Below, piece after piece: positions 26,675-35,531 of a stretch of DNA of 52,058 nt (positions are counted from its first letter, which is position 1; each line of letters starts with the position of its first letter). The notes below the pieces were generated by a model, which made no database searches, was not told where the DNA came from, and saw nothing but the letters and a program-made list of their open reading frames with translations. This DNA is from an uncultured Clostridia bacterium. Its GTDB lineage: Bacteria > Bacillota > Clostridia > Christensenellales > Aristaeellaceae. Location: the NCBI GenBank assembly GCA_944333055.1, contig CALVKT010000012.1:1-52058 (forward strand), written 5' to 3'. The translations under genes were made by a program, and so were the position numbers.

Positions 26675-28514
26675 GCACATTCTGGTCTGTCTATCCTCCG
26701 CGCCATCCAATGCGAATACGATCCGTGCGGCCGCGAAATTATCCAAGGCCTTTGGCGGAACATTGACCGCGCTGTATGTGCAGACCAAAAGCGCCGACCA
26801 AATGGGTGCGGAAGACCGCCGGCGCTTGCAGCGGCACACCCGGCTGGCCGAAAAACTCGGCGCTTCTGTTTCCGCCGTAACCGGGGATGACGTGGCATTC
26901 CAGATCGCAGAGTTTGCACGAATCTCCAAAGCCACGAAGATTGTGCTGGGCAGAAGCGCTGCCCCGAAAGGCAGAATATTTGCGCCGAAGCCGCTGACAG
27001 AGCAGCTCGTGGAGCTGGCGCCCTATCTGGATATCTATATCATTCCCGACTCGGCCGGCAAGAACAGGCGGCGGCAAAATCCTGCGACCAGACAAAGAAT
27101 CCGGCCCTCCGTTCAGGACGTGCTGATCACCATCGGCATCCTGACGCTGTCAACGGTGATCGGCTTTGCCTTTCACAGGATGCGCTTTACAGAAGCCAAC
27201 ACCATTACGATTTATATTCTGGGCGTGCTGCTGACCGCCCTGTTCACAAAAAACCATGTATGCAGCGGCATTTCTTCCCTGGCAGGGGTTCTGCTGTTCA
27301 ATTTCTTTTTCACGGAACCCCGGCTCAGCTTTCGCGCCTATGCCTCCGGGTATCCGGTCACATTTGCCGTGATGCTCTTTGCATCGCTTTTGACAGGAAC
27401 GCTGGCAAACCAACTTGCCGTCCACGCGAAACGCTCGACACAGACGGCCTGGCGGACGCAGGTGCTCCTGGAAACCACCCAGCGGCTGAGCCGGGCGGAG
27501 GAGGAAGAGGACATCCTGGCGGTCATGGCGGATCAGCTTTTGAAGCTGCTGAACCGGCCGATCCTTCTCCGCTGCGCCAATGGGGTGACGATCCGGCGGC
27601 ATCCAGACGGGGAACCGGCGGAGGACTTTGCCGGCGCGAACGCCCAGCGCTTTGCCTTTGCATGCGGCGGCAAACCCTTTGGCGAGGTGCTCGTCGAGGG
27701 GGACGCGCTGGAACCGCTGGAAAGCGGCATCTTGCACTCGATCCTGGGGGAGGGCGCGCTGGCCATCGAAAACAGGCAAAACGCCCGCCAGAAGGAGGAG
27801 GCCGCCGTGGTGGCGAAGAACGAGCAGCTTCGGGCCAACCTCCTGCGGTCCATCTCCCATGACCTGCGCACCCCGCTGACCTCCATCTCCGGCAATGCGG
27901 AAACCCTGTTGACCTGCGGCGGCGGGATGGCCGAGTCGGACAGGCGTGCGATGCTGACGGATATCTATGAGGATGCCGTCTGGCTGATCCGGCTGGTGGA
28001 AAACCTGCTGTCCATCACCAGAATCGACGAGGGACATGCCCGGCTGAGCATGACGACGGAACTGGTGGACGAGGTCATCGCGGAATCGCTGCGGCACGTT
28101 CGCGCCAAAACCCACACGATCGAAACGGATCTGGGCGACGAGCTCCTTCTGGCCCGGATGGATGCCCGGCTGGTCAGCCAGGTGATCGTCAATCTGGTGG
28201 AGAATGCCGTGAAGTACACGCCGGAGGGATCGAAGATCGAGATCTCCGCCCGGAGACAGGAGAAGGAGATTCTGGTTCGCGTGGCCGATCACGGCCCCGG
28301 CATTCCGGATGAAGCGAAGCCCAGGGTCTTTGACATGTTTTACACCGGCAGTCAGAAGATCGCCGACTGCCGGCGCAGCATGGGGCTGGGGCTGTATCTG
28401 TGTCAATCCATCATCCACCTGCACGGCGGCACAATCGCCGTGACGGACAACATCCCTCATGGATGTGTCTTTGCCTTTACATTACCCGTCAGCGAGGTGA
28501 CGATCAATGAATAA
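26655..28514 (+). CDS. KdpD-like sensor histidine kinase lacking the N-terminal KdpD domain
   Basis: Probably senses potassium or turgor. Counted from the TTG at 26655 (AAGGAGG nine bases upstream) the protein has 619 aa: a universal-stress-protein domain (5-132, HEHILVCLSSAP), a DUF4118 four-helix membrane domain (about 155-255), a GAF-like part (about 280-370), the H-box SISHDLRTPLT with His402, NLVENAVKYTPEG, and a C-terminal ATPase with MGLGLYLCQSII. The large N-terminal KdpD domain of Escherichia coli KdpD (with its Walker A) is absent, so this is the short form. The other reading with ATG 26604 lies inside the previous gene and has no ribosome site. The regulator gene overlaps its end by 8 bp. 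Confidence 0.9.
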   Translation: MRKTIHEHILVCLSSAPSNANTIRAAAKLSKAFGGTLTALYVQTKSADQMGAEDRRRLQRHTRLAEKLGASVSAVTGDDVAFQIAEFARISKATKIVLGRSAAPKGRIFAPKPLTEQLVELAPYLDIYIIPDSAGKNRRRQNPATRQRIRPSVQDVLITIGILTLSTVIGFAFHRMRFTEANTITIYILGVLLTALFTKNHVCSGISSLAGVLLFNFFFTEPRLSFRAYASGYPVTFAVMLFASLLTGTLANQLAVHAKRSTQTAWRTQVLLETTQRLSRAEEEEDILAVMADQLLKLLNRPILLRCANGVTIRRHPDGEPAEDFAGANAQRFAFACGGKPFGEVLVEGDALEPLESGILHSILGEGALAIENRQNARQKEEAAVVAKNEQLRANLLRSISHDLRTPLTSISGNAETLLTCGGGMAESDRRAMLTDIYEDAVWLIRLVENLLSITRIDEGHARLSMTTELVDEVIAESLRHVRAKTHTIETDLGDELLLARMDARLVSQVIVNLVENAVKYTPEGSKIEISARRQEKEILVRVADHGPGIPDEAKPRVFDMFYTGSQKIADCRRSMGLGLYLCQSIIHLHGGTIAVTDNIPHGCVFAFTLPVSEVTINE

Positions 28515-29199
28515 ACTGCTGATTTTAGTGGTGGAGGATGATCCTGCCATCCGCAATTTGATGGCAACGACGCTGAAGGCGCACGATTATCGCTATATAG
28601 CTGCGCCCACAGGGGCGTCTGCGCTCATGCAGGCTTCCACCGCCCAGCCGGATGTGATGCTGCTGGATCTGGGATTGCCCGATATGGACGGCGTTGAAAT
28701 CATCCGAAAGATACGCACATGGTCGCAAATGCCCATCATCGTGATCAGCGCCAGAGCGGAGGATACCGACAAGATTGATGCGTTGGATGCCGGGGCAGAC
28801 GATTATCTGACCAAGCCCTTTTCGGTGGAAGAGCTGCTTGCGCGGCTTCGGGTCACGCAGCGAAGATTGAACTTCATGCAAACATCCACGCCCAGCCCCA
28901 TTTTCACCAATGGGGAGCTGAAGATCGATTATGCCGCCGGATGTGCCTGGCTGGGGGAGCAGGAGCTGCATCTGACCCCCATGGAGTATAAGCTGCTGTG
29001 TGTGATGGCCCGGAATGTGGGCAAAGTGCTGACCCTCTCCTTCATCACGCAGAAGGTTTGGGGCAGTTCCACAGAGAGCGACATTGCTTCCCTGCGTGTG
29101 TTCATGGCGACGCTGCGCAAGAAGCTGAGCGCCGGAAAGGAAGATGCGCAGTACATTCAAACCCATATCGGCGTGGGATACCGAATGCAGAAACTGTAG
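28507..29199 (+). CDS. KdpE-like response regulator
   Basis: A 230 aa OmpR-type regulator and the partner of the kinase just upstream. Receiver domain with EDD (10-12), phospho-acceptor Asp54 and Lys103 in LTKPF; C-terminal winged helix with LTPMEYKLLCVMARN and VGYRMQKL. It probably binds the TTAAACTGA boxes before its own operon and before trkH, which would link the sensor to potassium uptake. No kdpFABC genes are in the window. Confidence 0.92.
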   Translation: MNKLLILVVEDDPAIRNLMATTLKAHDYRYIAAPTGASALMQASTAQPDVMLLDLGLPDMDGVEIIRKIRTWSQMPIIVISARAEDTDKIDALDAGADDYLTKPFSVEELLARLRVTQRRLNFMQTSTPSPIFTNGELKIDYAAGCAWLGEQELHLTPMEYKLLCVMARNVGKVLTLSFITQKVWGSSTESDIASLRVFMATLRKKLSAGKEDAQYIQTHIGVGYRMQKL

Positions 29200-29210
29200 C
29201 CGCGAACATG

Positions 29211-29240
29211 GGGACGCCTTTGCGAAGGGTGTCCCTTCTT
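29211..29240 (+). terminator. terminator of the kinase-regulator operon
   Basis: A stem of about 10 bp with two G-U pairs (29211-29220 with 29226-29235) followed by TTCTTTAT; the trkH promoter box starts 10 bp later. Confidence 0.6.
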
Positions 29241-29249
29241 TATGCGGTT

Positions 29250-29302
29250 TTAAACTGAGCGGGTCTTTATTCAGGGCGTCTTTAGCCTTTGTGCGGTACA
29301 AT
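29250..29302 (+). promoter_or_regulatory. potassium-module promoter 2 (trkH-trkA)
   Basis: TTAAACTGA at 29250-29258, a TCAGG-CTTTAG segment (29271-29285) and TACAAT (29297-29302), with the same spacing as at 26349-26401. Confidence 0.6.
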
Positions 29303-29365
29303 GCACGCATGGAAAAACCTGCATGATGACGTGCGGAAGGAATTACTGATTTAGAGGTAAAGCAT

Positions 29366-30685
29366 ATGAAGAAAAAATGGCCCAATCTATCCCCCGGACG
29401 AATGATCGCGCTGGGCTTTGCGGCGGTCATCCTGATCGGTTCCGTCTTGTTGATGTTGCCGTGCAGCGTTCAGGAGGGGCAGGATATTCAATACATCGAT
29501 GCCCTCTATACCTCCACCAGCGCCGTGTGCGTCACCGGCCTGATCGCCATTGACCCCGGCACGGCATTTACGCCGGTCGGCCGGTTCTTTCTGGCGATGC
29601 TGATTCAGATCGGCGGCTTGGGGGTCACCACTGTCGGCGCCGGCGTGATGCTGGCCATGGGCAGGAAAATCAACCTGAAGGGCCGCAATCTGATCCGGGA
29701 AGGGGGCAATCTGGAAAACGGCAGAGGCACCGTCCGTTTCGTCAGGCAGGTGCTTTATACCACCCTGACCATTGAATTGATCGGCGCAGGCATCAGTTTT
29801 CTGGTGTTTATCCAGGACTATCCGCCGCTGGAGGCTCTGGGCTACAGCCTGTTCCACAGCATTGCGGCCTTCAACAACTCCGGGTTTGACATCCTTGGAC
29901 ATTCCAGAACGCTGTATGCCAACGAAAACCTGCTTGCGTACCATGACAATGTCCTGCTGAATCTGGTGACCACCGGCCTGATCATATTCGGCGGTATCGG
30001 CTTTCTGGTGATTCAGGAGATGCGCAAGAAGAAGTTTCATTGGAAGAAATACTCCATGCACGCCAAGATCGTCCTGTCCGTGAGCGCTTTTCTGATCCTC
30101 GCCGGCACGGTTTTGATCAAGCTGACGCAGCGCGGCGAGAGCTGGCTTGGCGCGTATTTTCACAGCGTATCCGCCCGAACGGCGGGCTTTTCCACGACCA
30201 ATATGGCGAACTACTCCGATGCCGGCCTGTTGGTGCTGATCGTACTGATGTTCATCGGCGCCTCTCCCGGATCCACCGGCGGCGGCATCAAGACGACCAC
30301 GTTCTTTGTGCTGTTCAGAGGGATTCTGTCGGCTGCGACCAACAGGCAGGAGAAGGCCTTTAAGTATTCCATTCCCGGAGAGTTTTTCCGCAAAGCTGCC
30401 GTGATTGCATTGCTTGCCTTGTCCGTGGTGATCACCGCCACCTGGCTGATGATCGTCATGGATCCCAATGTGCCGCTGATCGATGCGCTCTTTGAGGTCA
30501 CCAGCGCCTTTGGCACCGTGGGCTTATCCACCGGCATCACACCAACGCTCAGCGTCGGTTCCAAGCTGCTGTCCATTCTGGTCATGTATATCGGACGGCT
30601 CGGCCCGCTGACGGTTGCTTCACTGTGGTACTTCACCAAGGGCGAGCGGGCTGCTTACCCGGAAGGCAATATTGCCATCGGATGA
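29366..30685 (+). CDS. TrkH/KtrB-type potassium uptake channel subunit
   Basis: Potassium-conducting membrane subunit. The 439 aa protein has four repeated selectivity loops, each with the filter glycine: SAVCVTGL (near residue 54), AFNNSGFDI (near 172), SARTAGFST (near 272) and SAFGTVGLST (near 384), separated by paired helices. The length fits KtrB better than the longer TrkH. The regulatory subunit TrkA/KtrA follows after 18 bp. The start is ATG 29366 with a weak AGAGGTAAA upstream. Confidence 0.95.
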   Translation: MKKKWPNLSPGRMIALGFAAVILIGSVLLMLPCSVQEGQDIQYIDALYTSTSAVCVTGLIAIDPGTAFTPVGRFFLAMLIQIGGLGVTTVGAGVMLAMGRKINLKGRNLIREGGNLENGRGTVRFVRQVLYTTLTIELIGAGISFLVFIQDYPPLEALGYSLFHSIAAFNNSGFDILGHSRTLYANENLLAYHDNVLLNLVTTGLIIFGGIGFLVIQEMRKKKFHWKKYSMHAKIVLSVSAFLILAGTVLIKLTQRGESWLGAYFHSVSARTAGFSTTNMANYSDAGLLVLIVLMFIGASPGSTGGGIKTTTFFVLFRGILSAATNRQEKAFKYSIPGEFFRKAAVIALLALSVVITATWLMIVMDPNVPLIDALFEVTSAFGTVGLSTGITPTLSVGSKLLSILVMYIGRLGPLTVASLWYFTKGERAAYPEGNIAIG

Positions 30686-30703
30686 TGAATGGAGGAATGA
30701 GAG

Positions 30704-31378
30704 ATGTTCAAGAGCAATGCGAAATGCGAAACCACTTACGGGGTTGTCGGTTTGGGTCGATTTGGCATGGCGTTGGCCATGGAGCTTGCCCAATCTGGCG
30801 CGGACCTGATCGTCCTGGATCGCAACGAGGAAAAGGTCAGACAGATGCGGGAATACACCGACAACGCCTTTGTTGTCCCGTCTCTGGACAAGAAGACCCT
30901 GTATGAAACCGGCATTCAAAACTGTGATGTGGCAATCGTCTGCATCGGGGAAGCGATGGATCAGTCCATATTGACAACGCTGAATCTTGTGAGCATGGGC
31001 ATTCCGTCCGTCATGGCGAAGTCGACCGGCGCGGAACATGGAGAGATCCTGGAAAAGCTGGGCGCGAAGGTGGTGTATCCGGAACAGGATATGGCGATCC
31101 GCCTGGCCCACCGTCTGGAAGCATCGCGGACGCTGGACTACATCCAGCTCTCCGAAAAGCTGAACATATCCAAGCTGATGATTCCGGAAAAAATGGCGGG
31201 AAAAACGGTGCTGGAGGTCAACCTGCGGAAAAACTTCGGGGTGAATATCATTGCCGTTGAAAACGAGAGAAGCCTGATTGAAGTCGTCAAACCGGAGTAC
31301 ATATTCAGGCGGGGCGACATTCTCTATGTGTCCGGCTCCAAAGAAGGACTGAACCGCCTGTCCCAGTGGGCGGAGTAA
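30704..31378 (+). CDS. TrkA/KtrA potassium uptake regulatory subunit
   Basis: Cytoplasmic gating ring of the channel. The 224 aa protein has an RCK_N Rossmann domain with GVVGLGRFGMALA (residues 13-25) and an acidic residue at the end of strand 2 (VLDRNEEK) that binds nucleotide, then an RCK_C domain (about 140-220). Single-RCK length as in KtrA. It follows the channel gene; a hairpin ends the unit. Confidence 0.94.
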   Translation: MFKSNAKCETTYGVVGLGRFGMALAMELAQSGADLIVLDRNEEKVRQMREYTDNAFVVPSLDKKTLYETGIQNCDVAIVCIGEAMDQSILTTLNLVSMGIPSVMAKSTGAEHGEILEKLGAKVVYPEQDMAIRLAHRLEASRTLDYIQLSEKLNISKLMIPEKMAGKTVLEVNLRKNFGVNIIAVENERSLIEVVKPEYIFRRGDILYVSGSKEGLNRLSQWAE

Positions 31379-31421
31379 GCCAAACGCAGGCGGGTTCTCC
31401 CGCTGCAAACGGTCGCGCATC

Positions 31422-31450
31422 GCGGCATGCCCTTTTGCGGGGCATGCCGC
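31422..31450. terminator. hairpin after trkA
   Basis: A perfect 11-bp stem (31422-31432 with 31440-31450), 7-base loop, weak U tract. Confidence 0.6.
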
Positions 31451-31452
31451 TT

Positions 31453-31526
31453 ATGCTGATTTCTGATAAACAGGTCAGATGCAGTGCGAAGCGAAGAAGG
31501 GAGTATGAAATCCCTCAGGCAGGTTT
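31453..31526. repeat. dispersed intergenic repeat, copy B
   Basis: Matches 16321-16393 along its length: TGCTGATTTCTGATAAAC, then GCGAAGCGAAGAAGGGA, then AAATCCCTCAGGCAGGTTT. Like copy A it lies directly behind a terminator hairpin at the end of an operon. Confidence 0.75.
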
Positions 31527-31607
31527 TGCGCCGCGCCCCGACTTTTCCACGCTTCCCGTTTGCGCCCGACATCGTGGACGCTCCTGTTCCGAAGCATGGA
31601 GAGACTG

Positions 31608-31670
31608 AAAACAGGCCGCTCCTTGCGACCTGTTTTGGCTGATAGGGCGGGGTGTAAAGCCCCGCCCTAT
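31608..31670. terminator. paired terminators between convergent units
   Basis: AAAACAGG (31608-31615) with CCTGTTTT (31629-31636), then a perfect 11-bp stem (31642-31652 with 31660-31670) just behind the stop of the minus-strand gene. Confidence 0.7.
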
Positions 31671-31679
31671 GCCGTTCAA

Positions 31680-32651
31680 TTACCGCGTCACAACATAATA
31701 CCTGATGTGCTTTGAAGCGTCATCGCTTGGGGTGGAATACACGACGCTCAAAACCGTGTTGCCATCATCGTTGACTTGAAGCCGCAGCGTCTGGATTGTT
31801 TCATCGACTTCAATGGACTCCTGCCATGTGATCCGCCCATCTGCTGCCATTTCACCGATCCAGACCAGCCGATCACCATAACCCGCGAGTTGGGCGCCCT
31901 CGCCGCAAAGTCGAATGGCAGCCAAAGAATCAATCGGCCAATCGGAAAGCACGCGCTTTTCTTCTACAGTAGTACCGTCAGAATCGATCAAGAGGATGTA
32001 CGGCTTTTGCGTGCCTTCTGCTTCGGAACTGCCCACACAGATGGACGTGCCGTGAGAATCCACCACGAAATCATTCAAGTCAACACTGCCATTGCCGGAA
32101 TAAAGCCATTTGATTGCACCATCCATCCCGATTTTAATCAATGCGGGCCTCCACCCGTTTTGAGAGGTCTCAAGCCCCATATAAACTGCATCTTCCGTTT
32201 CGGCAATCTGATCCAAAAGGCATCCTTCCAGCCGAGGATCTGTCAGCGTCCATTTGACCCGGAAGTTTTCGTCAAGAAGGGCGATGGAATCATGCTCATC
32301 CATGGGCGCAATGTAATCGTCTTCCATGTGAAAACCGCCAATCACATATCCTTGCCTGATCCGATGGCAAATATCGTATTCCTGAAACTGGTCGGGCAGC
32401 AGGTTGACCAATTCGGCGCCCTCATAGAGCTTTACATCGTGTCCCGCCAGAAGAACTGCTGCAAATGCGGTCAACGAAGTCAGAATCAGCATCCATACAA
32501 CTGCAAGGATGACCGCGCTTTTTTTATATATCCTTTTTTTACTTGACGTGCTCAGCACCCGCTGCGCAAGGAAGGGGTCGGGCTGGATGAAGGCGGCATC
32601 CTGATTCAAAGCCTGCTGGACTTTTTGCGCAGTCTTGCGATATTCATCCAT
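31680..32651 (-). CDS. membrane protein with extracytoplasmic propeller-like domain, probable anti-sigma factor
   Basis: A 323 aa protein: cytoplasmic N-terminus of about 55 residues (MDEYRKTAQKVQQALNQD), one transmembrane helix (about 46-68), and an outer domain of about 250 residues with repeating beta units such as ALLDENFRVKWTLTDPRLEG, ALIKIGMDGAIKWLYSG and RLVWIGEMAADGRITW, typical of a PQQ/WD-type beta-propeller. It overlaps the ECF sigma gene by 8 bp, which supports an anti-sigma role. The outer domain may bind the inducing signal. ATG 32651 is inside the sigma gene; an earlier in-frame start has no ribosome site. Confidence 0.7.
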   Translation of the reverse strand: MDEYRKTAQKVQQALNQDAAFIQPDPFLAQRVLSTSSKKRIYKKSAVILAVVWMLILTSLTAFAAVLLAGHDVKLYEGAELVNLLPDQFQEYDICHRIRQGYVIGGFHMEDDYIAPMDEHDSIALLDENFRVKWTLTDPRLEGCLLDQIAETEDAVYMGLETSQNGWRPALIKIGMDGAIKWLYSGNGSVDLNDFVVDSHGTSICVGSSEAEGTQKPYILLIDSDGTTVEEKRVLSDWPIDSLAAIRLCGEGAQLAGYGDRLVWIGEMAADGRITWQESIEVDETIQTLRLQVNDDGNTVLSVVYSTPSDDASKHIRYYVVTR

Positions 32652-33159
32652 GGTGATCCTCCTTTCCCAGCGCGTCGCGCAGATATCCATGCGCTTTTTT
32701 GATTCGTCTGGAAACCATGGAGGCCGTCACGCCGACGATCTTCGCGATCTCCGGCATCGTCAGCTCCTGATAGTAGAGAACGACCTCCTTGAGCTTGTCC
32801 GGCAGCCGCTGGATCGCCCAGGCAAGCTCCGCTGCGTCCTGATCGTCATATGACCGGGGTTCATCGGGCATTTCCTCGGGCGTGATGCGCCGGTTCACAC
32901 GGCGGAACCAGGCGCTCCTGCACGTGCTCCTGCACACATTGATGGCTATGCTTGTCAGCCACGTCTTTTCTTCGCATTCGCCACGGAACGCATCCAGCGC
33001 CCTGTATGCCCGCAGGAAGGTTTCCTGCACGGCATCTTCCGCCAATTGACGCTCGTGGAGGTATGCGTAGCACAACGTCAGCAGAGAGGATTGGTGCTGC
33101 TCGACCATGCGCGTCAGCCGCTCTTCCCGGTTGTCGTCCGGGCCCTTGACAACTTCCAT
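32644..33159 (-). CDS. ECF-type RNA polymerase sigma factor
   Basis: A 171 aa sigma factor with region 2 CYAYLHERQLAEDAVQETFL and TWLTSIAINVCRSTCRSAWF, and region 4 LPDKLKEVVLYYQELTMPEIAKIVGVTASMVSRRIKKA. Good AAGGAGG before ATG 33159. Its layout with the following membrane protein repeats the pair at 8.7-10.2 kb; the sigma factors also share WF-R-R/H motifs after region 2, so the two modules belong to related ECF groups. Confidence 0.94.
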   Translation of the reverse strand: MEVVKGPDDNREERLTRMVEQHQSSLLTLCYAYLHERQLAEDAVQETFLRAYRALDAFRGECEEKTWLTSIAINVCRSTCRSAWFRRVNRRITPEEMPDEPRSYDDQDAAELAWAIQRLPDKLKEVVLYYQELTMPEIAKIVGVTASMVSRRIKKAHGYLRDALGKEDHHG

Positions 33160-33350
33160 CTGCCGATCACCTCCTTCACTGAATTAGACAAGACACAAAG
33201 TGAATTTGTGCACGGTTTTTCAATTTTCTGCAAAATCATTTTTTGGAATCTGCGCGCCGGTCACGACCCATTGTATAGAGGGCTGCTGCTTTGCCGTGTG
33301 GCGGCGAAAGTGAAGGCCGGTTGTCCGCGCATGACATCCACGCTGTGAGG
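33160..33350. other. intergenic region without recognised gene
   Basis: AT-rich in its first 90 bases (the upstream region of the ECF sigma gene on the minus strand), then GC-rich. I see no clear -35/-10 pair and no ORF that looks coding. Confidence 0.5.
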
Positions 33351-33596
33351 ATTTTGCCATTCGTCGTCATTCGGGGATACACCGATGTCTTTGAGCCGAT
33401 CCTGAAGGAATACGCGTCGGAATGGGAATTGACCACGGTCAAGACGACCAACATGGGGAGCCTGTTCCGGCTCACCTATGATTTGAACCTCAGGAGCGCG
33501 GGCAGCGAGAAAGAAATGATCGACAAGCTGCGCTGCCGCAACGGCAACCTGGAGATCACCATTTCCCGTCAGGAAACGGCGATCAGTGAACTGTAA
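33351..33596 (+). pseudogene. C-terminal remnant of a DUF4956 membrane protein
   Basis: The frame reads LKEYASEWELTTVKTTNMGS, then a beta-rich stretch ending DKLRCRNGNLEITISRQE, the C-terminal domain of DUF4956 proteins. The membrane part (normally about 130 residues) is missing, and the upstream frame is nonsense. In clostridia DUF4956 genes stand beside polyphosphate-polymerase, CotH and beta-helix lipoprotein genes; here only the last of these remains, 13 bp downstream. Confidence 0.7.
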
Positions 33597-33609
33597 AGGA
33601 GAAAAGACC

Positions 33610-35187
33610 ATGAAAAGAAAAGGGATTTCATGTCTGTTGACCCTCATGCTTCTGGTTGCTGTGTCCGGGTGCGGAGCCGTGGAAGCCGCAGACTCACCGG
33701 AAACGGACAGCATTCAGGCGACAGACGGCGGGGCGGAAAGCGCGAGTTCGACCGCCGCGGCGAGCGCGTCGGAGATGTTTACGAATCGGGATCTGGAGAT
33801 CGGCTATGACGAGGAGACCAGCGCCCACATCACCCTGTCGGGAGACGGCGCCACCAGCGATTCCGACGCGGTGCAGACTTCCGGCAGCACGGTGACGATC
33901 ACGGACGAAGGCACGTATATCCTGTCCGGGACGCTTGAGGACGGGATGATCGCCGTAAACGCCGGGGATACGGACAAAGTCCAGCTGGTGCTGGACGGCG
34001 TGGAAATCGCCCATGCCGACTCTGCGGCGATCTATGTGCTGGAAGCGGACAAGGTGGTGGTGACCACCGCTTCCGGGTCGGAGAATACGCTCGCAAACGG
34101 CGGCGAATATGTGGCCATTGACGACAACGACATCGACGCGGTCATCTTCTCCAAGGCGGACCTGACCCTCAACGGCAGCGGTGCGCTGACCGTTTCCGCC
34201 GCCGCCGGCCACGGCGTTGTCTCCAAGGACGATCTGGTCCTCACCAGCGGCACGTATCACATCACGGCGGCCAGCCACGGGCTTTCCGGAAATGACAGCG
34301 TGCGCATCTCCAGCGGGACGTACACCATTGATTCCGGCAAGGACGGCATTCAGGCCGAGAACGCCGAGGACGCCAGCCTGGGCTTCGTCTACATCGCAGG
34401 CGGCACCTTTTCCATCACGGCTCAGGGGGACGCCATGAGCGCCACGGGCAAACTGCAGATCGAGGATGGGGACTTTGCCCTTATCACCGGAGAGGGCAGC
34501 GCCAGCGTGACCATGGAAACCGACGGCATGCGTTTTGCGCCGGGCGGAGACTTCCGGACGGAAACTGCACAGGACTCGGCCAGTCAGAAGGGGATCAAGG
34601 CCGATGGGGCCATGACCATCGCCGGCGGCAGCTTTGTGACGGACACGGTGGATGACGCCATCCATGCGGGCGGAGATTTGCTGATCACCGGCGGCACATT
34701 TGAGCTGAAAAGCGGAGATGACGCCATCCATTCAGATGCCGCTGTTCAGATTCAGGACGGCGATTTCACCATCGCCTATTGCTACGAAGGCATTGAGGGC
34801 CTGTCGATCGCCATCGCAGGCGGCAGCTACGAGATCACCTCGGTGGATGACGGGCTGAATTCTGCCGGCGGCGCGGACAGCTCCGGCTTTGGCGGCGGGC
34901 GTGCCGGATGGGATCGGTTCGCGGACAGCGCAGACAGCTTCATCACCATCGACGCAGGGACGTTTGCCATCGTCTCCCGTGGTGACTGCATCGACTCCAA
35001 CGGCGCGCTGACCATCAACGGCGGCACACTGGATTTGACCTGCAACGGAAGCGGAAACACCGCGCTGGATTGCGATGGAGGATACACCCACAACGGCGGC
35101 GACATCACCACCAACGACGGCTCGGAGAGCAATCCCGGGCAAATGGGCGGCCGCGGCGGAATGGGCCGGGGCCACGGCGGCAGATGA
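33610..35187 (+). CDS. beta-helix lipoprotein of the Cthe_2159 carbohydrate-binding family
   Basis: A surface lipoprotein that probably binds acidic polysaccharides. The 525 aa protein has a lipoprotein signal (MKRKGISCLLTLMLLVAVSGC, lipobox VSGC, Cys21), then about 100 residues in, a long right-handed beta-helix of repeated rungs ending in D-rich turns: ITDEGTYILSGTLEDG, VQLVLDGVEIAHADSAAIY, SGTYTIDSGKDGIQAEN, GDDAIHSDAAVQI. The C-terminus is a Gly-rich tail with MGRGHGGR. The Clostridium thermocellum family founder binds polygalacturonate and calcium; the ligand here is inferred. AAGGAGA precedes the ATG. Confidence 0.85.
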   Translation: MKRKGISCLLTLMLLVAVSGCGAVEAADSPETDSIQATDGGAESASSTAAASASEMFTNRDLEIGYDEETSAHITLSGDGATSDSDAVQTSGSTVTITDEGTYILSGTLEDGMIAVNAGDTDKVQLVLDGVEIAHADSAAIYVLEADKVVVTTASGSENTLANGGEYVAIDDNDIDAVIFSKADLTLNGSGALTVSAAAGHGVVSKDDLVLTSGTYHITAASHGLSGNDSVRISSGTYTIDSGKDGIQAENAEDASLGFVYIAGGTFSITAQGDAMSATGKLQIEDGDFALITGEGSASVTMETDGMRFAPGGDFRTETAQDSASQKGIKADGAMTIAGGSFVTDTVDDAIHAGGDLLITGGTFELKSGDDAIHSDAAVQIQDGDFTIAYCYEGIEGLSIAIAGGSYEITSVDDGLNSAGGADSSGFGGGRAGWDRFADSADSFITIDAGTFAIVSRGDCIDSNGALTINGGTLDLTCNGSGNTALDCDGGYTHNGGDITTNDGSESNPGQMGGRGGMGRGHGGR

Positions 35188-35194
35188 TGCGCGA

Positions 35195-35229
35195 GCCCCG
35201 TCCGGTTCGTCTGGCCGGACGGGGCCTTT
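35195..35229 (+). terminator. terminator after the beta-helix lipoprotein gene
   Basis: An 11-bp stem (35195-35205 with 35215-35225), followed by TTTC. The next 300 bases up to 35531 hold no gene that I recognise; a GCGGCC/GGCCGC hairpin with a T7 tract ends near 35448. Confidence 0.7.
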
Positions 35230-35531
35230 CTGTATCCATCCCCGGCATTGCGCGCCCCAAAGCGGATAGGAGTTTCAAAATTTGTGCAAACAATGGATCG
35301 CGTTGATTCCGGCATACAAGCCTTCAGAAGTCCTTCTGCCGCTTTCGGAGCAGGGGTCTGAACGCGATTGACGGCGGGAGCGGGCCGGGATCGGCAGCGT
35401 TGCTGCGGCATGCGGCCGGGCCGCTTGCGGAACGCCTGTTTTTTTGTGGCCGATCTTCTGGCGCGGCGGATCATATTCCGAAGAAAGGAGACGGAATCTC
35501 AAATGTCTCTCAAAGAAAGGAGTGAGGGCGC

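Noticed and set aside
34827-35474. 215-codon minus ORF behind the beta-helix lipoprotein gene
   Set aside because: Half of it is antisense to the lipoprotein gene and the rest lies in an intergenic region with hairpins; no ribosome site.
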